From: Rhodospirillales bacterium
Lineage (GTDB): Bacteria; Pseudomonadota; Alphaproteobacteria; Rhodospirillales; Defluviicoccaceae
DNA: 64,000 nucleotides
NCBI GenBank assembly: GCA_016710335.1
Contig: JADJXQ010000008.1
Coordinates: 62,001-126,000, forward strand
Direction: 5' to 3'
Shown: piece by piece, positions 42,429 through 50,968 of the stretch
Position numbering within the stretch: position 1 is the stretch's first letter
Layout: each line of letters opens with the position of its first letter
The notes under the pieces: model-generated
Told to the model about the DNA's origin: nothing
The model's input: only the letters and a program-made list of their open reading frames with translations
Database searches by the model: none
Program-made: the position numbers and the translations under genes

Positions 42429-44174
42429 ATGAGCTTGTTTGGTGCACTCAACGCCGGCGTTTCCGGCCTCACCGCCCAGAGCAGCGCCATGGGCGCCATT
42501 GCCGACAACATCACCAACGTGAACACCGTCGGCTACAAGGAAACCGAAACCAGCTTCATGACCCTGGTCACCGCCCAGGCTTCGAGCACGTTCCATTCAG
42601 CCGGCGGCGTACAGGCCCGGCCGCTGACCTTGAACGGCGCGCAGGGGCTGTTGCAGTCGACCACCTCGCAGACCGACCTGGCGATTTCCGGCGACGGCTT
42701 TTTCCTTGTCAACGAAGCGAGCCAGCCCGGCAACGGCGACGAGTTTCTCTATACCCGTGCTGGCTCCTTCTATAAGGACGAGCAGGGCTACCTCCGCAAC
42801 ACTGCCGGCTTCTATCTGCAAGGCTGGCCGGTCGACGTCCTGGGCAATACGGTGCTACCGTCCGGCAGCGGCGCCGCTCAGACTAATCGGAACATCATCT
42901 CTCCCGACTTCTTCGAAACCGTCAACCTCGACCGCGTCGGCGGCACCGCCACGCCGACCTCCAGCATCGCACTCGGGGCCAATCTCCCGGCCAGCGCCGC
43001 GGTCGGTGATCAGCACACCATCGACGTCCGGATGTTCAACAGCCTCGGCAACGCCACCGGCATCAGCTTCCAGTTCAACAAGTCGGCAGCGAACCAGTGG
43101 GACCTGCGGCTGGAACCACCGTCCCATGCCGCCGCTGCCACCGTCTATGACAACTCCGGCACCGGCGTCTATCAGAGCGTCGGCCAGCTCGAGTTCACCG
43201 GCGACCCGACGACCTGGGCGCCCGGCACGACCAGCGTCGACATCAACGGCAACACCTACACCTACGGCACTGCGTCGTGGCCCAACGCAGGCGTCACCAA
43301 CCTTGCCGACGCCGTCGCCGGCCTCGTCGCCTCCGTCAAGGCGAGCGACGCCGAATTTGCAGGGGCCGCGGGAGACCATGTCATCGCCACCAAGCCAGGT
43401 GATCCGACCGCCATTATCATCACCGGCGGCACCGTTACCGGAGGGGCGGCGGAGGATGTCACGGTCGACCTCAGTAACCTGAAGGACGCCAACGGGAAGG
43501 CGGTGACCGCCCAGGGCGCCTCATCGAGCATTGTCGCCAATGCGTCCACGTTCGTCGTCAAGCAGAAGACGGTGACCGGGCCCGCCATCCAGTTTTCTGC
43601 CGACGGCCTGCCGATGGCGTTCAACGCCAGCGAGTTGGCCATTGTTGGTTTCACCGACGGAGCCGGGGATATGAACGAGACCGACATCGACTCCGACGGC
43701 TTCGCGGACATTCACCGCATCTCGCTCGATTTCGGCACCCCCGGCGAACCAATGGGCATTACCCAGTTCGGCCAGGATTTCACCCCTGGCTTCACGCAGC
43801 AGAACGGCGCCCAGTTCGGCAGCTTTGCCGGGCTCTCGGTTTCCGAGGACGGGCTGCTCACCGCCATCTTCGACAACGGCCAAATGCGGCCGATCTTTCA
43901 GCTTCCGGTGGTGACGTTCACCAGCCCGGCCGGGCTCAGCAGCCGCTCCGGCAACGTGTTCAACGCCACCGCGGCGTCGGGCGAGCCGATCCTCAGGATT
44001 GCCGGCACCAGCCCGGCTGGCACCATCAACCAAAGCGCCCTGGAGGGCTCGACCGTCGACATCGGCACCCAGTTCTCGGACATGATCATCGTCCAGCGTG
44101 CCTACTCCGCGTCGACGCGGGTGATCTCGACATCCGACGAAATGCTCGAGGAACTGATGCGCATCAAGCGGTAA
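42429..44174 (+). CDS. flgE: Flagellar hook protein FlgE
   Basis: 581 residues; main structural hook protein. The N-terminal MGAIADNITNVNTVGYKETE motif, LAISGDGFFLV segment and C-terminal VQRAYSASTRVISTSDEML helix are typical. Its setting in fliK-flgD-flgE makes it the primary hook gene, versus the isolated copy at 21077-22663. AGGAG precedes the ATG. The longer middle domains suggest a thicker or decorated hook. Confidence 0.95.
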   Translation: MSLFGALNAGVSGLTAQSSAMGAIADNITNVNTVGYKETETSFMTLVTAQASSTFHSAGGVQARPLTLNGAQGLLQSTTSQTDLAISGDGFFLVNEASQPGNGDEFLYTRAGSFYKDEQGYLRNTAGFYLQGWPVDVLGNTVLPSGSGAAQTNRNIISPDFFETVNLDRVGGTATPTSSIALGANLPASAAVGDQHTIDVRMFNSLGNATGISFQFNKSAANQWDLRLEPPSHAAAATVYDNSGTGVYQSVGQLEFTGDPTTWAPGTTSVDINGNTYTYGTASWPNAGVTNLADAVAGLVASVKASDAEFAGAAGDHVIATKPGDPTAIIITGGTVTGGAAEDVTVDLSNLKDANGKAVTAQGASSSIVANASTFVVKQKTVTGPAIQFSADGLPMAFNASELAIVGFTDGAGDMNETDIDSDGFADIHRISLDFGTPGEPMGITQFGQDFTPGFTQQNGAQFGSFAGLSVSEDGLLTAIFDNGQMRPIFQLPVVTFTSPAGLSSRSGNVFNATAASGEPILRIAGTSPAGTINQSALEGSTVDIGTQFSDMIIVQRAYSASTRVISTSDEMLEELMRIKR

Positions 44175-44211
44175 CGTTGAACCGGTTCGGCTGAAGGCAT
44201 GAAATCCCAGG

Positions 44212-44240
44212 CGGGGCCCCGACAGCGAGTTGGGGCCCCG
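44212..44240 (+). terminator. Hairpin after flgE
   Basis: A nine-base perfect stem (CGGGGCCCC/GGGGCCCCG) with an 11-base loop starts 37 bases after the flgE stop. The T-run is weak (only TTGAGG, with ATTTTAG further on), so it may be an imperfect intrinsic terminator or an mRNA-stabilising hairpin. Confidence 0.65.
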
Positions 44241-44362
44241 TTGAGGATACTCATTTTAGTCAATTAAGTCAGCGGATTGCCTGCTTAATGATTGATTTCG
44301 TTAGCCTGTTTTTAAATCGGCTGCGCAACAATTCCCTCACTCAAGGCGACGAGAAAGGCCAG

Positions 44363-44617
44363 ATGGCGTCAGCGATGATCAACAGCAAGCACCCTCCCTC
44401 CACAAGCGCCGAGCCGGATCTGCCTCCCAGCAACACCGTCCGCTGGGTGGTTCGCCGCAAGGCCCGGGTGGTCGCCGCCGTTCAGGATGGGCTGATCACC
44501 CTGGAGGAGGTGTGCGCCCGCTACGCCCTCTCGGTGGAGGAATTCCTGGCATGGGAACGCGGACTGAAGCAGCACGGCGTCGATGGCCTCCGGGCCCGCG
44601 TCCGCCAGCACACCTGA
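44363..44617 (+). CDS. sciP: DUF1153 protein, SciP-like CtrA regulator
   Basis: About 84 residues. The core NTVRWVVRRKARVVAAVQDG and ITLEEVCARYALSVEEFLAW is the DUF1153 helix-turn-helix of SciP, which in Caulobacter binds CtrA and blocks activation of CtrA-dependent genes. The ATG was chosen by the GAGAAAGG upstream and family length; an ATG at 44288 would add 25 residues without homology. It lies between flgE and fliF, flagellar genes of the class SciP/CtrA control. The symbol is by family; function in this organism is inferred. Confidence 0.82.
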   Translation: MASAMINSKHPPSTSAEPDLPPSNTVRWVVRRKARVVAAVQDGLITLEEVCARYALSVEEFLAWERGLKQHGVDGLRARVRQHT

Positions 44618-44669
44618 CGCCGCCGCGCCTTCCCCGCCCCGGCGACGGCCGGCAAGTTCTTCCCACCGG

Positions 44670-44684
44670 TTAACCACTTCTTCA
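44670..44684 (+). promoter_or_regulatory. Candidate CtrA box upstream of fliF
   Basis: TTAA-N7-TTCA, one mismatch from TTAA-N7-TTAA, with the extended TTAACC half. It lies about 95 bases before the fliF start in the gap after the SciP-like gene. In Caulobacter fliF is a direct CtrA target, so the placement is meaningful, though a single short site is weak evidence. Confidence 0.5.
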
Positions 44685-44779
44685 CCAAGCGAGCCTTACG
44701 GTCGCGTTCGAGAAACGACGCCCCAAGACATTCCAAGACATGACGCGCATCGTTTTCCCACACGGCTCGAAGGTTCGCC

Positions 44780-46435
44780 ATGGACGCTGTCCTCCAGATC
44801 TTCCGGAATCTTGGCGCGACGCGCCTCGCCATCATCGCCGGCGTGATGGCAGCGACCGTCGGCTTTTTCGTGTGGATCATGGCGCGCCTGGCGACGCCGC
44901 AGTTCGCTCTCCTCTACACGGATCTGGAGATGGCGGATTCGGCGGCAGTGGTGGCCGAACTGGAAAAAAGTGGCATTCCCTACGAGCTCAAGAGCGACGG
45001 CGCCGCCATCTATGTCCCCGCCGACATGGTGCCGCGCACCCGGGTGCGCCTTGCTGACCAGGGTCTGCCAACCGGCGGTTCCATGGGCTATGAGTTGTTT
45101 GATAAGGCCGACACCTTCGGCGCCACCGACTTCATGCAGAACATCAACCTGGTGCGGGCGCTCGAGGGCGAGCTGGCGCGCACCATTCGCTCCATCGACG
45201 GCGTGCAGGGCGCTCGGGTCCACCTGGTGTTGCCGAAGCGGGAGCTGTTCAGCCGCCAGCGCCAGGAGCCGAGCGCATCCGTCGTCCTCAAGATGCGCGG
45301 CAACCAGCGGCTCAGCACCTCCCAGGTGCTGGCCGTTCAAAACCTGATCGCATCGAGCGTCCCCGGGCTCGTTCCCGGCCACATTTCGGTCATCGACGAC
45401 AAGGGAACCCTGCTCGCCGGCGGCTTCGAGGATCAGGACACCGCCGCCGCGTTCAACCAGAGGGCGGAGCAGCAGCGCGCTCGTGTGGAAACACACCTGG
45501 CGCAGACGGTCGAGCGCCTGCTCGAGCGTACCGTCGGCCCCGGCAAGGTTCGTGCCGAAGTCACCGCCGATATGGACTTCGACCGCGTCAACACCAGTGA
45601 GGAGATCTACGATCCCGACGGCCAGGTGGTGCGATCCACCCAAACGATCGAGGAACAGGCGGCCAATCAGGAAGGGATCGACGATCCGGTGGTCAGCGTC
45701 GAAGGCAATCTGCCGGACCCCGGCGACACCGGCCTCGGCACGGCCGGCGCCCAATCCAACGAATCCCGCACCGAAGAGACGGTCAACTACGAAATTTCCA
45801 AGAAAGTCATCAACCACGTCCGCGAGGCCGGGATCGTCAACCGCCTGTCGGTGGCGGTGCTGCTCGACGGCACCTACGTCGACGCCGGCGACGGCACCAT
45901 GACCTACACGCCGCGCAGTCAGGACGAACTGGACCTGCTCGCAACCCTGGTGCGCGGCGCCATCGGCTTCAATGCCGGTCGCGGCGACACGGTCGAAGTG
46001 ATCAACATGCAGTTCGCAGACGCAGGACCGATGATCGAGGACGACGCCACGCTGATCCTCGGCCTTACCAAAGCCGACGTGTTCAAGCTTGCGGAGTATC
46101 TGGCGCTGTTGGTGCTGGCCCTCCTGGTCATTCTGCTCGTCATCCGCCCGCTGATGACGCGGACGCTGGAGATCATGCCAAGCAGCGGCGGCGACAATGC
46201 GACAGCGCTGACCGGTCCCTCGTCCGATTTGCCGGCGCTGGCCGGTTCGGGCGGCAACGCCCTTGCGGCCCTTGGCGACGCCAGCGGCGGCGGGGATCGC
46301 GACGAAATGATCGACCTCGATCGCGTCGAAGGCCGCGTGCGCGCGTCTATGGTGAAAAAGGTCGGCGAGATCGTGGATCGCCATCCGGAGGAAGCGCTTT
46401 CCATCCTTCGCAGCTGGCTCAACGAAGAGCGCTGA
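44780..46435 (+). CDS. fliF: Flagellar MS-ring protein FliF
   Basis: 551 residues; inner-membrane ring around which the basal body forms. A membrane helix lies at about residues 16-36 and another near 435-457 (LALLVLALLVILLVI). The periplasmic part has the FliF repeat motifs (YELFDKADTFGATDFMQNIN; EGELARTIRSIDGVQGARVH). The cytoplasmic C-terminus (KVGEIVDRHPEEALSILRSW) binds FliG. First gene of a six-gene run. Confidence 0.96.
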   Translation: MDAVLQIFRNLGATRLAIIAGVMAATVGFFVWIMARLATPQFALLYTDLEMADSAAVVAELEKSGIPYELKSDGAAIYVPADMVPRTRVRLADQGLPTGGSMGYELFDKADTFGATDFMQNINLVRALEGELARTIRSIDGVQGARVHLVLPKRELFSRQRQEPSASVVLKMRGNQRLSTSQVLAVQNLIASSVPGLVPGHISVIDDKGTLLAGGFEDQDTAAAFNQRAEQQRARVETHLAQTVERLLERTVGPGKVRAEVTADMDFDRVNTSEEIYDPDGQVVRSTQTIEEQAANQEGIDDPVVSVEGNLPDPGDTGLGTAGAQSNESRTEETVNYEISKKVINHVREAGIVNRLSVAVLLDGTYVDAGDGTMTYTPRSQDELDLLATLVRGAIGFNAGRGDTVEVINMQFADAGPMIEDDATLILGLTKADVFKLAEYLALLVLALLVILLVIRPLMTRTLEIMPSSGGDNATALTGPSSDLPALAGSGGNALAALGDASGGGDRDEMIDLDRVEGRVRASMVKKVGEIVDRHPEEALSILRSWLNEER

Positions 46436-46473
46436 CCCAAACCTCAACCGACCGATCACGGGAAAGATGACAC

Positions 46474-47493
46474 ATGGCCCGTCTCAACGATGACATCCGC
46501 CAACTCAGCGGCCAGCAGAAAGCGGCGGTATTCCTGCTCGCGCTCGGCGACAGCAACGCGGGCAAGCTGGTTGAGCGAATGGATGTGGACGAGATCAAAG
46601 AGCTGTCGCAGAGCATGGCCAACCTCGGCACCGTCAGTTCCGCGATCGTCGAGCGCCTGTTCGTGGAGTTCACCGACCAGCTCTCCGCCACCGGCTCGCT
46701 GGTCGGCAGCTACCACTCCACCGAGCGCCTGCTCAGCAAGTATCTCGACAGTGATCGGGTCAACCAGATCATGGACGAGATCCGCGGCCCGGCCGGCCGC
46801 ACCATGTGGGACAAACTCGGCAACGTCAACGAGGCGGTGCTCGCCAACTACCTGAAGAACGAGTACCCGCAGACCGTGGCGGTGGTGCTCTCCAAGATCA
46901 AGGCCGATCATGCCGCCCACGTGCTCTCCATGCTGCCAGAGAACTTCGCCATGGAAGTGGTGCTCCGCATGCTGCGCATGGAGACCGTGCAGAAGGACAT
47001 CCTCGATCACATCGAGCGCACGCTGCGCACCGAGTTCATGACCAACCTGGCTCGCACCTCACGGCGCGACTCCCACGAAATGATGGCCGAAATTTTCAAT
47101 AATTTCGATCGCACCACCGAGAACCGGTTCCTGTCGGCGCTCGAGGAACGCAACCGCGACGCCGCCGACCGCATCAAGCAACTCATGTTCACCCTCGAGG
47201 ATCTGTCTCGTATCGACGGCAGCGGCATTCAGCAATTGCTGCGCCGGGTTGAGAAGGACCAACTGGCGATGGCGCTCAAGGGGGCCTCCGAGAAGGTCAA
47301 GGAACTGATCTTCACCAACATGTCGGAACGCGCCGCCAAGATGATGCGGGAAGACATGGAAGCACTCGGGCCGGTTCGGCTGCGGGAGGTGGACGAGGCC
47401 CAGGCCGGGATCGTCACTGTCGCCAAGACGCTGATCGACGCCGGCGAGATCACCGTCGCGACCGGCAGCGACAAAGACGAACTGGTGTACTGA
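46474..47493 (+). CDS. fliG: Flagellar motor switch protein FliG
   Basis: 339 residues; links MS-ring, switch and stator. Contains the N-terminal FliF-binding domain (LSGQQKAAVFLLALGD), the middle domain (YLKNEYPQTVAVVLSKI) and the C-terminal torque-generating domain with charged residues (LLRRVEKDQLAMALKG, ERAAKMMREDMEALGPVR). Downstream of fliF by 38 bases and followed by fliH after four. Confidence 0.96.
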   Translation: MARLNDDIRQLSGQQKAAVFLLALGDSNAGKLVERMDVDEIKELSQSMANLGTVSSAIVERLFVEFTDQLSATGSLVGSYHSTERLLSKYLDSDRVNQIMDEIRGPAGRTMWDKLGNVNEAVLANYLKNEYPQTVAVVLSKIKADHAAHVLSMLPENFAMEVVLRMLRMETVQKDILDHIERTLRTEFMTNLARTSRRDSHEMMAEIFNNFDRTTENRFLSALEERNRDAADRIKQLMFTLEDLSRIDGSGIQQLLRRVEKDQLAMALKGASEKVKELIFTNMSERAAKMMREDMEALGPVRLREVDEAQAGIVTVAKTLIDAGEITVATGSDKDELVY

Positions 47494-47497
47494 GGCC

Positions 47498-48181
47498 ATG
47501 TCCAACGTCGTCAAGTACCGCTTCGAGCGCAGCTTCGAGCATCCGGCACCGACGCCGCCGCACGCGACCGCCGACGCGGACGTCGTCGTCCTTCATGAGG
47601 AGCCGGCGGCGCCGGTGTTCAGCCAAGAGGACGTGACGCGGGCATATGCGGACGGCGTGGCGGAGGGCGTTGCGCAGGGGCGCCGCGAAGCGGAAGCGCT
47701 GGCCGCCGAGGATGCCGAGCAACGCATCGCAGGCGCTTTGGCGATGATCGGCGAGCGTCTCGCGCAGACCCTCTCCGCTGCGCAGGCCAGCGACGCAGCG
47801 ATCGCCCGTCAGGCGACAGCGCTGGCCACCGCGATCGTCGACAAGCTCCTCCCCGATCTCAGCCGCCGGGGCGCGCTCGGCGAGATCGCGCGCGTCACTG
47901 GAGCGGTCATGGGGCAGGTTCTCGATCAGCCGAAGCTGACGATAACGGTTGCCGGCGCGCTCCGCGAGGCAGTCGCCGAACGAATTCAGGCGCTGGCCGG
48001 ATCCCGAGGATTCGCCGGACAGGTCGACGTGGTCGCCGACGACGCCATGGCGGCGGGCGACTGCCGGATTGCATGGGCCGGCGGCGGCGCCTGCCGAGAC
48101 GTCGCCGCGCTGCGGGCCTCGATCGACGCCATCATCACCGACACCATCGGGACGCCTGAAGCGGCCCACTTGAACAGGTAG
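47498..48181 (+). CDS. fliH: Flagellar assembly protein FliH
   Basis: 227 residues; cytoplasmic stator of the export ATPase FliI (equivalent to Caulobacter FlbE). The acidic N-terminus is followed by AYADGVAEGVAQGRREAEALAAE, the Gly/Ala-rich coiled coil typical of FliH, and a C-terminal FliI-binding-like domain. Assignment rests on position between fliG and fliN as well as this pattern. fliI itself is about 7 kb away on the other strand. Confidence 0.9.
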   Translation: MSNVVKYRFERSFEHPAPTPPHATADADVVVLHEEPAAPVFSQEDVTRAYADGVAEGVAQGRREAEALAAEDAEQRIAGALAMIGERLAQTLSAAQASDAAIARQATALATAIVDKLLPDLSRRGALGEIARVTGAVMGQVLDQPKLTITVAGALREAVAERIQALAGSRGFAGQVDVVADDAMAAGDCRIAWAGGGACRDVAALRASIDAIITDTIGTPEAAHLNR

Positions 48182-48190
48182 GAGAACGTC

Positions 48191-48559
48191 ATGTCTGAAC
48201 AGGCCAACATGGACTTCCAGAACCTTGATCAGGCCGCCTCCAAAGGTGGAGCGGCGGCCGGCAGGAGTTCTGATGGGAACTCGCGCGGGTCGGATGCCGC
48301 CGCCCGGCGCGGCATCCAGGACCTGGAGGCCGTCTACGACATTCCGGTGCAGGTTTCGGCCGTCCTCGGCCGTGCCACCATGGAGGTCAATCAGCTCCTC
48401 AAGCTCGGCCGCGGCGCCGTGGTCGAGTTGGACAGAAAGGTCGGTGAAGCCATCGACATCTACGTGAACAATCGCCTGGTGGCGCGGGGTGAAGTGGTCG
48501 TCGTCGAGGATCGCCTCGGCGTCACGATGACCGAGATCGTCAAGGGCGACCGGGGCTGA
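48191..48559 (+). CDS. fliN: Flagellar motor switch protein FliN
   Basis: 122 residues. A single SpoA/FliN domain at the C-terminus (YDIPVQVSAVLGRATMEVNQLL, VGEAIDIYVNNRLVARGEVVVV). The N-terminal 45 residues are Gly/Ala-rich and variable. AGGAG precedes the ATG. fliM is not in the window, so the third switch component must be elsewhere. Confidence 0.95.
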   Translation: MSEQANMDFQNLDQAASKGGAAAGRSSDGNSRGSDAAARRGIQDLEAVYDIPVQVSAVLGRATMEVNQLLKLGRGAVVELDRKVGEAIDIYVNNRLVARGEVVVVEDRLGVTMTEIVKGDRG

Positions 48560-48560
48560 C

Positions 48561-49406
48561 ATGGCTGCCGACGCCGAGGCCGACATGAACGTCACTCTGC
48601 CGCGGGGCGCACCCACGCCGGTCCGGAAGAAGGCGCCGGTCGATCGGGCAACGGTCGCCGGGCTTGCCTGCGGCTTGGCGATGATCGTGTTGGCCATCGT
48701 CATCGGCGGCAGCCCGAGACCGTTCATCAACGCGCCTTCGCTCCTGATCGTCCTCGGCGGAACGTTCTGTGTCGTCACCATCTGCTATTCGCTCCGAGAC
48801 GTGGTCAACGCCCTCGGCGTCACCGCCCGGGCCCTGCTCCACACCGGCCGCGATCCGGGAGAAGCGGCGATGCAGGTGCTGGCCCTCGCCGAACGCGCCC
48901 GTCAGGCGGGCGTCCTGCAACTGCAGACGGCGCTGCCGGGGATCAGCGCCCATCCGCTTCTGCAGAAGGGCGTGTCGCTGGCGGTGGATGGCATTGCCGC
49001 GGAAACATTGGAGGCCATCCTCATCCGCGATCTGCAGGCGACGCGGGAGCGGGATGCTACAAGCGCCGGCGTCTTGCGCAAAGCTGCAGAGTATGCGCCG
49101 GCCATGGGCCTGATCGGCACCCTGATCGGGCTGGTGCAAATGATGGGCAACCTGGAAGACCCGGCCGCCATCGGTCCAAGCATGGCGGTCGCGCTGTTGA
49201 CCACCCTTTACGGCGCCATACTGGCAAACCTCGTGTTCTCACCGCTGGCGACCCGGCTGGATCGCCTGTCGGCAGCGGACGCATTGCTCAACCAGATCTA
49301 TCTTCTCGGCGCCGTCTCCATCGGCCGCCAGGAAAACCCCCGCGCGCTGGAGATACTGCTGAACAGCGTGCTGCCGCCGGCCGAGCGCGTGCGGTATTTC
49401 GATTAA
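48561..49406 (+). CDS. motA: MotA-family flagellar stator protein
   Basis: 281 residues with four membrane segments (about residues 32-52, 57-78, 172-193 and 205-227). The family motif AAEYAPAMGLIGTLIGLVQMM is near residue 170, and the short cytoplasmic loop is shaped as in PomA-type proteins. No motB follows; flbD is next. The coupling ion and partner are unknown. Insertion of a stator gene between fliN and flbD differs from the fliN-flbD order known in Caulobacter. Confidence 0.9.
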   Translation: MAADAEADMNVTLPRGAPTPVRKKAPVDRATVAGLACGLAMIVLAIVIGGSPRPFINAPSLLIVLGGTFCVVTICYSLRDVVNALGVTARALLHTGRDPGEAAMQVLALAERARQAGVLQLQTALPGISAHPLLQKGVSLAVDGIAAETLEAILIRDLQATRERDATSAGVLRKAAEYAPAMGLIGTLIGLVQMMGNLEDPAAIGPSMAVALLTTLYGAILANLVFSPLATRLDRLSAADALLNQIYLLGAVSIGRQENPRALEILLNSVLPPAERVRYFD

Positions 49407-49431
49407 CGCGGCGCCCAAGGAGTACGGGATC

Positions 49432-50793
49432 ATGCGTCTACTCATCATCGGCATTCTCAACGGACACATCGGCGCCGCCTCGCGCATTGCCATTGAACGC
49501 GGCGCCACCGTGCTGCACGCCGAAAACTTCGACGGCGGCTTGGACATCCTCCGCTCCGGCAAGGGCGCCGATCTGGTCATGGTCGACGTCAATCTCGACG
49601 TCGGCGTCCTGATCGAGCAACTCGCCTCGGAGCGCATCGCCATCCCGGTGATCGCCTGCGGGGTTGGCAACAATACCCGCGCCGCGGTGCGCGCCATCAA
49701 GGCCGGCGCCAAGGAATACCTGCCGCTGCCGCCGAACGCCGAACTCATCGCCGCAGTGCTGGCGGCGGTCGCAGAGGAAAGCCACGCCATCATCCACCGC
49801 GATCCGCGCATGGCGGAATTGCTGACCATCGCCGACCGCATCGCGCCGAGTGACGCCAGCGTCCTCATTTACGGCCCCTCCGGCACCGGCAAGGAGCTTA
49901 TGGCGCGCTACCTGCACTCCCGCTCGCGCCGCGCCCAGGGCCGCTTCGTCGCCGTCAACTGCGCCGCCATTCCGGAGCAGCTTCTGGAATCGGAGTTGTT
50001 CGGTCACGAGAAGGGCGCTTTCACCGGCGCCGTGGCGCGGCGCATTGGCCGCTTCGAGGAAGCCAACGGCGGCACCCTGCTGCTCGACGAAATCAGCGAG
50101 ATGGACATTCGCCTGCAGGCCAAGCTGTTGCGGGCGATCCAGGAGCGGGAGATCGACCGGGTCGGCGGCTCCGCCCCGGTCAAGATCAACGTGCGCATTC
50201 TGGCCACCGCCAATCGCAGGCTCGAAGACTGCGTCAGCCTCGGGACCTTCCGCCAGGACCTCTATTTTCGGCTCAACGTGCTGACCCTCAACATCCCGGC
50301 GCTCCGCGAGCGGCCGCAGGACATCGCGTTTCTGGCCGGGCATTTCCTCGAGAAGTACGCGCGGGCCAACGACGTGGCGGTGCCGGTGCTCACCGACGAA
50401 GCGCGCGACGCCCTGCTCCGCCATGACTGGCCCGGCAACGTGCGCGAACTGGAGAACGCCATCCACCGGGCCGTGCTCCTCGCCGACAACAACCGCATCG
50501 GCCCTGACGCCGTCCTGGTCGGTGGCGGCCTCGGCGGCGCAGCGTCCGGCCAAGCCAAGCGCCCAGCGCGGCTCAACGCGGATGACGCCGGAGCCGTTAT
50601 GGTTGGGCGCACCGTGGCCGAGGTCGAACGGGAGCTGATCATCGACACCGTGTACCACTGCCTCGGCAATCGCACCCACGCCGCCAACATCCTCGGCATC
50701 TCCATCCGCACGCTCCGCAACAAGCTGAAGCAATACGCCGCCGAAGGCGCCGCTGTGCCGATGCCCGGCGTAGGCGACCCGTCTGCGGCGTGA
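49432..50793 (+). CDS. flbD: Sigma-54-dependent flagellar regulator FlbD
   Basis: 453 residues. N-terminal receiver-like domain (Asp in LVMVDVNLD), central AAA+ domain with Walker A GPSGTGKE (about residue 147), GAFTGA (sigma-54 contact) and Walker B GGTLLLDEISEM, and a C-terminal Fis-type helix-turn-helix (RTHAANILGISIRTLRNKLKQY). FlbD activates hook and filament genes from sigma-54 promoters. The sigma-54-like sites found before flgE2, flgI and fliK are its likely targets. Confidence 0.94.
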   Translation: MRLLIIGILNGHIGAASRIAIERGATVLHAENFDGGLDILRSGKGADLVMVDVNLDVGVLIEQLASERIAIPVIACGVGNNTRAAVRAIKAGAKEYLPLPPNAELIAAVLAAVAEESHAIIHRDPRMAELLTIADRIAPSDASVLIYGPSGTGKELMARYLHSRSRRAQGRFVAVNCAAIPEQLLESELFGHEKGAFTGAVARRIGRFEEANGGTLLLDEISEMDIRLQAKLLRAIQEREIDRVGGSAPVKINVRILATANRRLEDCVSLGTFRQDLYFRLNVLTLNIPALRERPQDIAFLAGHFLEKYARANDVAVPVLTDEARDALLRHDWPGNVRELENAIHRAVLLADNNRIGPDAVLVGGGLGGAASGQAKRPARLNADDAGAVMVGRTVAEVERELIIDTVYHCLGNRTHAANILGISIRTLRNKLKQYAAEGAAVPMPGVGDPSAA

Positions 50794-50968
50794 CGGCTGT
50801 CACGGGCTAAGGCGCTGTGCGTCTCGGTGCTGCCGCGCTTGCCGGTAAGGCTTCGTTAACCATACCCGCAGTACCTCATCCTGAGATTGTCGCAGGGTGA
50901 GCCTTGCACGCTCAGCGGGATGTGATCTCCCGCCCACCGCAACGGAGACGGCATGATCGGACGTGACC

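Noticed and set aside
50794..50968. CtrA-controlled promoter for flhA
   Set aside because: Only one TTAACCAT half-site is present, without a second half at the right spacing; mentioned under flhA but not listed as a feature.
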